From Fretibacterium fastidiosum (GTDB lineage Bacteria > Synergistota > Synergistia > Synergistales > Aminobacteriaceae): a DNA stretch of 64,000 bases. Under the pieces are notes generated by a model that was given only the letters and a program-made list of their open reading frames with translations, made no database searches and was not told the DNA's origin. Positions 58,360-64,000 of the stretch are shown here, piece after piece (within the stretch, counting starts at the first letter, position 1; the number at the start of each line of letters is the position of its first letter). The position numbers and the translations under genes were made by a program. The stretch is taken from NCBI RefSeq assembly GCF_964642095.1, contig NZ_OZ209244.1:1054001-1118000 (forward strand), given 5' to 3'.

Positions 58360-59949
58360 ATGTCGGACTTTGTCGTAACGAACGCCCGGATCTGCGACGG
58401 GAGTGGGAGCGCGTGGTATCGGGGCGGGGTACGCGTCCGGGACGGGGTCATCGCGGAAGTGGGGCGGAACGTGGCGCCCTGCGGCGGTGTGACGGAGGTG
58501 GACGCAGGGGACGGGATGCTGGCCCCTGGCTTCATCGACATTCACAGTCACGCGGATTTCGTCCTGCCTCTGCACCCGGAGGGAGAGAACCTCCTGCTGC
58601 AGGGGGTGACGACGATCGTCATGGGGCAGTGCGGCATCAGCCCGGCTCCCATCGTCCCGGAGCGGGTGCTCCAGCTTGACGAGTATGCGGGGGTGACGCG
58701 GTCCGGCCGGAAGCTGAAGTGGGACTGGCAGAGCTTTGGCCAGTGGCTGTCGCGCCTGGAGGAGCTTCCTCTGGGGATCAACGTGGGCTCTTTCATCGGT
58801 CAGGGGACGGTACGCCTGTGCGTCATGGGCTTTGCGAGCCGCGAGCCGTCGCAGGACGAGCTGTGCCGGATGCGGGAGCTGGTGGAGCAGGGCATGGAGG
58901 AGGGGGCGTTCGGGCTGACCAGCGGCCTGGCCTACCCGCCGGGGATCTACTCCTCGGACGCGGAGCTGGAGTTCGTGGCGGGCGGCCTCGCGAAGCGCCG
59001 GGGGCTCTACCTCTCCCACATGCGAAATCAGGCCGACAGGTCGCCGGAGTGCGTGGAGGCCACCATCAACGTGGGGCGGGTGAACCGCATCCCCGTCCAG
59101 GTGGTGCACCTCAAGGCGCGGGAAGGGGACCGGCCCGGCATGGCGGCACACCTCTTCGGCATCATCGAGAGGGCCAGAGCGGAGGGCATCGACGTCACGG
59201 TGGACCAGTACCCTTACACGGCCGCCAGCTCCACCATGCGCTCGCTCATGCCGAAGTGGGTGCACGAGGGCGGCGTGGCGGGCATCGTGGAGCTCCTGTC
59301 GGACCCCGTGCGCCGCAGGCCGCTGCACGACGAGATGGCCGCGTCCGAGCGCTGGCAGAAGTGCATGGAGCACGGGGACGGGCCGCGGGGGATCGTCCTC
59401 GGACAGCTGCCCGGGACGCCGCAGTACACGGGGATGAACCTGGAGGCCGTGGCGAAGGACATGGGGACCGACGCAGTGGACGCGCTGCTGGAGGTCATTT
59501 TGAAGAATCGGGGGTGCGATCAGGGCGTCTACTTCACGATGACGGAGCAGGACGTTCGGAACGTCATGGTGAACCCGCTGGTGATGGTGGGGTCCGATGG
59601 CGGCATCGCGCTTCGGGGTGAGTTCGTCCACCCGCGCTATTGCGGGACCTTCCCCCGGGTCCTGGGGCGCTACGCGCGGGACCTGAAGCTGTTTTCCATG
59701 GAAGAGGGAGTCCGCAGGATGACGTCCCTGCCCGCGTCGCGGCTTGGGCTGACGCGCAAGGGCCTCCTGCGGCCGGGCATGGACGCGGACATGGTGCTCT
59801 TCGACCCCGGAACCATCGCGGACGGCAACGACTACGAGCACCCCACGGACCCTCCGGTCGGCATCGAGTCCGTGTGGGTTGCCGGACGGCTGGCGGCGCA
59901 CCGGGGACGCCTCACGGGCGAGCGGGCCGGGCGCGTGCTGCGCTTTTAG
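58360..59949 (+). CDS. N-acyl-D-amino-acid deacylase (D-aminoacylase)
   Basis: A 529-residue amidohydrolase-superfamily enzyme that releases D-amino acids from N-acyl derivatives. Landmarks are FVVTNARICDGSGSAWYRGGV, FIDIHSHADF (metal site H-x-H), GVTTIVMGQCGISPAPI with the conserved Cys, HMRNQADRSPECVEA, VVHLKAREG (candidate bridging/carboxylated Lys region), VDQYPYTAASSTM, and MVGSDGGIALRGEFVHPR-GTFPRVLGRY, diagnostic for this family. Divergent from the dipeptide importer; probably processes imported D-amino-acid material such as murein fragments. Confidence 0.92.
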   Translation: MSDFVVTNARICDGSGSAWYRGGVRVRDGVIAEVGRNVAPCGGVTEVDAGDGMLAPGFIDIHSHADFVLPLHPEGENLLLQGVTTIVMGQCGISPAPIVPERVLQLDEYAGVTRSGRKLKWDWQSFGQWLSRLEELPLGINVGSFIGQGTVRLCVMGFASREPSQDELCRMRELVEQGMEEGAFGLTSGLAYPPGIYSSDAELEFVAGGLAKRRGLYLSHMRNQADRSPECVEATINVGRVNRIPVQVVHLKAREGDRPGMAAHLFGIIERARAEGIDVTVDQYPYTAASSTMRSLMPKWVHEGGVAGIVELLSDPVRRRPLHDEMAASERWQKCMEHGDGPRGIVLGQLPGTPQYTGMNLEAVAKDMGTDAVDALLEVILKNRGCDQGVYFTMTEQDVRNVMVNPLVMVGSDGGIALRGEFVHPRYCGTFPRVLGRYARDLKLFSMEEGVRRMTSLPASRLGLTRKGLLRPGMDADMVLFDPGTIADGNDYEHPTDPPVGIESVWVAGRLAAHRGRLTGERAGRVLRF

Positions 59950-59973
59950 ATGTCGGCGGCCGGGCTGGCGCCG

Positions 59974-60312
59974 CTAGAACGCCGTCTGCACCAGGAGCAT
60001 GTAGCAGGCCGTGCCGCAGAGGACGCTGAGGAGCAGGCTGCGCAGCCGGACGTGCAGGAGGGCGGCCACGGCGCAGGCGAGGAACTCCGGCGCGCCGTAG
60101 GGCGCGGCGGTCAGGTTTACGTTCCGAAGGCAGTAGACCGCCAGCATGGGCATGATGGCTCCGGGCAGGACCCGTCCCAGGTACGCGACGATGGCGGGCG
60201 TCCTGCGCCCGAAGGTGAGGAAGGGCAGGAACCTCAGCGCCAGCGTCACGGCGCCGCTGACGAGGACGATGAGGGCGTCGTGCGCGTGGGGGCCGCAAAA
60301 CAGCTCAGTCAT
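59974..60312 (-). CDS. azlD: Branched-chain amino-acid exporter small subunit AzlD
   Basis: A 112-residue protein with three to four helices (ALIVLVSGAVTLALRFLPFLTFG; VAYLGRVLPGAIMPMLAVYCL) matching AzlD, the small partner of AzlC. Its start overlaps the azlC stop by 8 bp. It ends 25 bp from the convergent deacylase gene. Confidence 0.9.
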   Translation of the reverse strand: MTELFCGPHAHDALIVLVSGAVTLALRFLPFLTFGRRTPAIVAYLGRVLPGAIMPMLAVYCLRNVNLTAAPYGAPEFLACAVAALLHVRLRSLLLSVLCGTACYMLLVQTAF

Positions 60313-60997
60313 CGCCTTCCTCCAGCCTCCCGCGCAGGAGCAGCAGGGCCGCTGAGATGGAGAGCATCGTCGGGATCAGAAAATGGTCCGGGCCGAAGGC
60401 CGCCAGGCAGACGAGGGACGACGCGAGGCCCACGAGGGCGGGGGAACGGCGGCGGGCGGTCAGCTGCTGCTCGACGCAGAGGGTCACGAAGAGCGCGGTG
60501 AGGGCGAAGTCGATCCCTTTCGTGTCGAAGGGGATGAAGGGCCCCAGGAGGGCGCCCAGCGTCGTGCCGGTGAGCCAAGCCGCGTGGTTGAACAGCGACA
60601 CGAGGAAGCAGTAGCGGCGAAAGCCGGGCTGGTCTTCCGCGCTGCACGCCAGGGACCACGTCTCGTCCGTCAGGGCGTAGATCAGGTAGGGCTTCCTCCA
60701 GCCCGCGCCCCGGTAGCGGTCCACCATGGAGATGCCGTAGAAGAGGTGGCGGGCGCTGACCATGAGGGCGGTGAGGGCCGTCGTCGGAAGGGACGCGCCC
60801 CCCGCCATCAGTTCGAGGTCCACGAACTGCATGGAGCCGGAGTAGACGACGAGCCCCATGGCCAGGGCCCACAGCGCACCGTACCCCCTCGTGCTGAGCA
60901 GCACGCCGAACCCGGCCCCCAGGACGATGTAGCCGGCGACGACCGGCAGCGTGTCGGAGAGCGCGCGTCGCGCGGCCCCTCTGTCCTCGTTGGTCAT
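60305..60997 (-). CDS. azlC: Branched-chain amino-acid exporter large subunit AzlC
   Basis: A 230-residue membrane protein with the AzlC pattern: RRALSDTLPVVAGYIVLGAGFGVLL, GLVVYSGSMQFVDLELM, ALMVSARHLFYGISMVDRYRG, and YALTDETWSL. AzlCD exports leucine/isoleucine/valine or analogues. A minus-strand TATAAT (61060-61055) lies 58 bp upstream. It fits with the hydroxyacid dehydrogenase and aminotransferase at 62-64 kb. Confidence 0.92.
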   Translation of the reverse strand: MTNEDRGAARRALSDTLPVVAGYIVLGAGFGVLLSTRGYGALWALAMGLVVYSGSMQFVDLELMAGGASLPTTALTALMVSARHLFYGISMVDRYRGAGWRKPYLIYALTDETWSLACSAEDQPGFRRYCFLVSLFNHAAWLTGTTLGALLGPFIPFDTKGIDFALTALFVTLCVEQQLTARRRSPALVGLASSLVCLAAFGPDHFLIPTMLSISAALLLLRGRLEEGDD

Positions 60998-61137
60998 GAT
61001 CGAAAACTCCCGTCCGTCGAAGATCCGCCGGGCGTCCCGCCCGGAATTCCACGTATTATATCATCGGGAAGCGCCGGTTGAATTCAAAAGGGCGCCGGCA
61101 CGGGGCGCGGGGCGTCGGGTCGGGGGCGAAAATACTA

Positions 61138-61143
61138 TATAAT
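61138..61143 (+). promoter_or_regulatory. Candidate -10 box for the small membrane-protein gene
   Basis: TATAAT within ACTATATAATGG, ~115 bp upstream of the following gene. No clear -35. Confidence 0.35.
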
Positions 61144-61256
61144 GGACCGATGGCACCTGAGACGAGGTGGGAGCGTCGTCAAAGCGCGCGGGGAGGGGGC
61201 GTCTCGGCGCGAAAGGGTTTTGCGATCTATATTTTGAAGATGGGTGGGTGTTTTCA

Positions 61257-61844
61257 GTGGTCAGGAAACTCTTGATGGCGTTGCAGGCCTTTTCGTTCAT
61301 CGTGGGGCTCGCTGTGATCTTTGCAGGCGGGGTCATCTGCTGGGATGTGGCGTCCCACGGCATCCCCGAAATCGTCGACCTGAAGGTCCTGAACGCCACG
61401 AAGGCGAAGTACGCGCGCGTCACCGCTGCGCTGGAGGATACGGGCGTGCACTTCCCAAGGGACAAGAAGAACAGCGCGTCGTACTTCTACACGATCCGGA
61501 TGGAGGACAAGCTGGTCCTGGTCAAGAGCCTCCACAGGCGGAAGGAGGGACCGGCCACCGAGTTCTTCGTCTTGGTCTCTCCCTACGAGGGGACGCGCGT
61601 CGAGACGTACTTTTCGCTGCAGGCCGCCGCGCGCGGCGTCCCGGAGGAGGAGGTTCGGTCGGCGTACGCGGACCGGATGCTGCAGTACTTCGACAGCAAC
61701 CCGAGAAAGTATGGGAGGCTCCTGCTGAGCCTGGGGGCGTTCGTGTTCCTGGTCGCAGCAGTCTGGACGGCCGTGGCGAAGAACGGAGGGGCGTTGCTCC
61801 GAATGGTCCTGACCCTCGGGCGCAGCGAGAGAGAAAGGCGCTGA
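61257..61844 (+). CDS. Two-helix membrane protein of unknown function
   Basis: A ~195-residue protein with an N-terminal helix (MALQAFSFIVGLAVIFAGGVICW), an extracytoplasmic domain of ~130 residues (TKAKYARVTAALEDTG to YADRMLQYFDSNPRKYG), and a C-terminal helix (LLLSLGAFVFLVAAVWTAVA) with a basic end. The layout resembles DUF3592-type membrane proteins, but the match is not certain. The start is unclear: GTG 61248, GTG 61257 or ATG 61275; I take 61257. It stands alone between azlC (divergent) and the dehydrogenase gene. Confidence 0.62.
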   Translation: MVRKLLMALQAFSFIVGLAVIFAGGVICWDVASHGIPEIVDLKVLNATKAKYARVTAALEDTGVHFPRDKKNSASYFYTIRMEDKLVLVKSLHRRKEGPATEFFVLVSPYEGTRVETYFSLQAAARGVPEEEVRSAYADRMLQYFDSNPRKYGRLLLSLGAFVFLVAAVWTAVAKNGGALLRMVLTLGRSERERR

Positions 61845-61983
61845 ACGCGCCGGCTGGTTCCCCACGCGGGGACGGCGGCATGGTCTTATCGGTGCCGCCG
61901 CCCCCGGATGGGTTCGGGGACGTGCGGCAGCTTCTTAAGTCAACCGGCGTTGGCTTTTTGGACGGACGGGGAGTGAATCGAGT

Positions 61984-62943
61984 ATGCAGGGGAAGAAGAG
62001 GACGGTCGGCATCATCGGCATTGGGCATGTTGGGGCGCACGTCGCCTACAGCCTTGCGGTGCAGGGCATCGCGGACGAGATCATCCTGGTGGACCGGGAG
62101 AGGAAGAAGGCGGACTGCGAGGCCCAGGACGTTATGGACTCCGTCTGTTACCTGCCGCACCGCGTCGAGGTGCGCTCCGGGGACTTCCCGGACCTGAAGG
62201 ACTGCGACGTGCTGGTGAACAGCGCGGGGCACATCCAACTGCTGGCCACGGGCAACAAGAGCCGTCTCGAGGAGATGGACTTCACCATCCGGGCCGTCAA
62301 CGGCTACGTGGATCGGGTCATGGAGTCCGGTTTTGACGGGGTCGTGATCAACGTCACGAACCCCTGCGACGTGGTGGCCTGGCGCTTCGCGGAGCTGTCG
62401 GGGCTGCCGCGGGGCCGCGTGTTCGGCACGGGAACGGGCCTCGACACCGCGCGCCTGCGGTCCGCCCTGGCGCGTCAGACGGGGGTGGACCACAAGTCCA
62501 TCTGCGCCTACGTCATGGGGGAGCACGGCGCGTCCCAGATGGTGCCCTGGTCCTCGGTGTCCTTCGGCGGCAGGCCCCTCGCGGAGTGGGAGAGGACGGA
62601 CGAGCGCTTCCGCTTCGACCGCGAGGCCATCCGCAAGGAGGCACGGGACGCGGGCTGGGTGGTGTTCAGCGGCAAGCAGTGCACCGAGTACGGCATCTGC
62701 TCCACGGCGGCGCGCATGGCGAGTGTCGTCCTGCTGGACGAGAAGCAGATCCTGCCCGTCACGACGCGCCTCGAGGGCGAGTACGGGGAGAGCGGGATCT
62801 TCATTGGCGTGCCCGCCGTGGTGGGTGCAGGCGGCGCGGAGCAGGTGGTGGAGGTCCCCATGTCGGCGGAGGAGTTGGCGGAGTTCAAGGGTTGCTGCGA
62901 CGACGTGCGCGCGAACATGGCGCACGCGCTGGAGGTCCGCTAG
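61984..62943 (+). CDS. L-2-hydroxyacid (lactate/hydroxyisocaproate-type) dehydrogenase
   Basis: A 319-residue NAD-dependent dehydrogenase of the LDH/MDH family. The Rossmann loop is GIGHVGAHVA, the coenzyme Asp is in ILVDRERKKAD, NVTNPCDVV follows, GTGTGLDTARLRSALA carries the catalytic Asp region, and GEHGASQMVPWS contains the catalytic His (H181). The substrate-specificity loop is unusual (AGHIQLLATGNKSRLEEM instead of the GAPQKPGETRL of LDH), so lactate is probably not the substrate. Location next to a branched-chain aminotransferase suggests L-2-hydroxyisocaproate or a similar acid. GGGGAG precedes ATG 61984. Confidence 0.85.
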   Translation: MQGKKRTVGIIGIGHVGAHVAYSLAVQGIADEIILVDRERKKADCEAQDVMDSVCYLPHRVEVRSGDFPDLKDCDVLVNSAGHIQLLATGNKSRLEEMDFTIRAVNGYVDRVMESGFDGVVINVTNPCDVVAWRFAELSGLPRGRVFGTGTGLDTARLRSALARQTGVDHKSICAYVMGEHGASQMVPWSSVSFGGRPLAEWERTDERFRFDREAIRKEARDAGWVVFSGKQCTEYGICSTAARMASVVLLDEKQILPVTTRLEGEYGESGIFIGVPAVVGAGGAEQVVEVPMSAEELAEFKGCCDDVRANMAHALEVR

Positions 62944-62979
62944 CGGCCGGGGGCCGTCGTTGGTCTGGAGGTCATGACG

Positions 62980-64000
62980 ATGAGGATTGCGTTTACGAGG
63001 AACGAGCGTCCGGGGAAGCTGCCCCCGACGAAGGAGCTGGGCTGGGGGACCGTCTTTACGGACCACATGTTTTTGATGGACTACGGCGACGCGGAGGGGT
63101 GGCACGGGCCGCGCATCGTCCCCTTCGGCCCCATCGTCCTGTCGCCCGCGGCCAGCGTCCTCCACTACGGCGCGGAGGTCTTTGAAGGGCTGAAGGCCTA
63201 CCGCCGCGCTGACGGCGTCGTGCAGCTGTTTCGGCCCATGGAGAACGCCTTGCGCCTCAACCTCTCCTGCGAGCGCATCGGCCTGCCTCGGCTGAACCCG
63301 GAGGACACGGTGGAGGCCATCAGGGAGATCGTCAGGACGGATCAGTCCTGGGTGCCGTCGGACCCCGGCACGTCGCTCTACATCCGCCCCTTCGTCTTCG
63401 CGACGGACCCCGCGCTGGCGCTGCACGGCATTCACCGGGCGACGTTCGCCATCATCCTGTCGCCGGTGGGCAGCTACTTCCCCGACGGCCTGAAGCCCGT
63501 CCGAATCATGATCGAGACGGAGGACGTCCGGGCGGTGCGGGGCGGCACGGGCTACACGAAGTGCGGAGGGAACTACGCGGCGAGCAACCGGGCGGGGGAT
63601 CGGGCCATGGAGAAGGGCTACGCTCAGGTGTTGTGGCTCGACGGCGTGGAGCGCAGGTACGTGGAGGAGGTCGGCGCGATGAACGTCATGTTCAAGATCG
63701 GGGAACGGGTCGTCACCCCCTCCCTGGCCGACGGGTCCATCCTTCCGGGTATCACGCGAAAGTCCTGCATCGAGATGATGCGGAGCTGGGGCATGGCGGT
63801 GGAGGAGCGGAAGGTCGGCGTCGACGAGCTGACGCGGGCCGCGGAGGACGGGACGCTGGAGGAGGCCTGGGGCACGGGCACCGCGGCCGTGATCTCCCCC
63901 ATCGGAGAGCTGTCCTACGGGGGGAAGAGCTACGTCGTCAACGGCACGGAGATCGGCCCCACCTCCCGAAGGCTCTACGACGAGCTGACGGGCCTCCAGT
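62980..64000 (+). CDS. ilvE: Branched-chain amino-acid aminotransferase (cut by window edge)
   Basis: The first 340 residues of a fold-type IV PLP aminotransferase; the C-terminal end is outside the window. Segments are FTDHMFLMDY, SPAASVLHYGAEVFEGLKAYR, LYIRPFVFAT, GGTGYTKCGGNYAASNRAG with the PLP lysine K194, LWLDGVERRYVEEVGAMNVMF, and ILPGITRKSCIEMMRSWGM. It interconverts Leu/Ile/Val and their 2-oxoacids. GGAGG lies 8 bases before ATG 62980; ATG 62974 is too close to it. It follows the hydroxyacid dehydrogenase by 36 bp, so the two probably work in series. Confidence 0.94.
   Translation, partial: MRIAFTRNERPGKLPPTKELGWGTVFTDHMFLMDYGDAEGWHGPRIVPFGPIVLSPAASVLHYGAEVFEGLKAYRRADGVVQLFRPMENALRLNLSCERIGLPRLNPEDTVEAIREIVRTDQSWVPSDPGTSLYIRPFVFATDPALALHGIHRATFAIILSPVGSYFPDGLKPVRIMIETEDVRAVRGGTGYTKCGGNYAASNRAGDRAMEKGYAQVLWLDGVERRYVEEVGAMNVMFKIGERVVTPSLADGSILPGITRKSCIEMMRSWGMAVEERKVGVDELTRAAEDGTLEEAWGTGTAAVISPIGELSYGGKSYVVNGTEIGPTSRRLYDELTGLQ

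Overview
The window is high-GC bacterial DNA with dense, mostly unidirectional gene blocks. It most likely comes from a Synergistota bacterium. Four predicted exported proteins (13203-16379 and the three paralogs at 30941-34877) end in a low-complexity linker followed by a Cys-Gly motif, a hydrophobic helix and a basic tail. That architecture is the Synerg-CTERM sorting signal known from this phylum. The content (oligopeptide transport, D-amino-acid and branched-chain amino-acid metabolism) fits an asaccharolytic, amino-acid-fermenting anaerobe. No species can be named from the sequence alone.

1-12.75 kb is a defence block on the + strand. It starts inside a cas1 gene and ends with cas6 and a complete type III-B effector set (cmr1, cas10/cmr2, cmr3-6), closed by an intrinsic terminator at 12732-12752. 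Inserted between cas1 and cas6, in the same orientation and with very short or overlapping junctions, is a ubiquitin-like conjugation cassette: a DUF697-like protein, a GIY-YIG protein, an E2-like protein, an RNase H-fold protein with all catalytic residues, a 74-residue protein ending in Gly, a JAMM protease fused to an E1-like adenylating domain, and a membrane-anchored protein with a possible S1-like domain. No CRISPR array lies inside the window. This composite is the most interesting system here.

12.8-20.2 kb holds a MATE-transporter relic, a large delta-60 repeat surface protein (- strand), and a heterodimeric ABC exporter. 20.2-20.7 kb is a mosaic of palindromic repeat modules that reappears inverted at 35.0-35.4 kb; a related element is at 53.4-53.65 kb. 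20.8-28.9 kb carries a TGS-uridine-kinase-like protein, a BglII-type restriction-modification pair, an adenine deaminase/purine permease operon and an AlbA/Schlafen-type protein. 28.9-35.0 kb holds a class-I glutamine-amidotransferase-like hydrolase (peptidase C26), an AraC regulator and three tandem Synerg-CTERM paralogs with duplicated leaders and visible recombination scars.

35.5-43.8 kb (- strand) encodes two ABC importers, one NikABCDE/Dpp-like and one FecBCD/BtuFCD-like. They lie behind a cobalamin riboswitch with a readable terminator/antiterminator platform and an upstream palindromic operator; cbiZ (cobinamide remodelling) at 49.1 kb fits the same corrinoid economy. 44.0-48.8 kb contains an AT-richer McrBC system, smpB, tmRNA and a YafQ-type toxin-antitoxin pair. 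50.3-60 kb holds a serine hydrolase, a dipeptide ABC transporter with its binding protein, and an N-acyl-D-amino-acid deacylase, which together suggest scavenging of D-amino-acid peptides. 60-64 kb holds azlCD, a small membrane protein, a 2-hydroxyacid dehydrogenase and a truncated branched-chain aminotransferase, a set consistent with reductive leucine fermentation.
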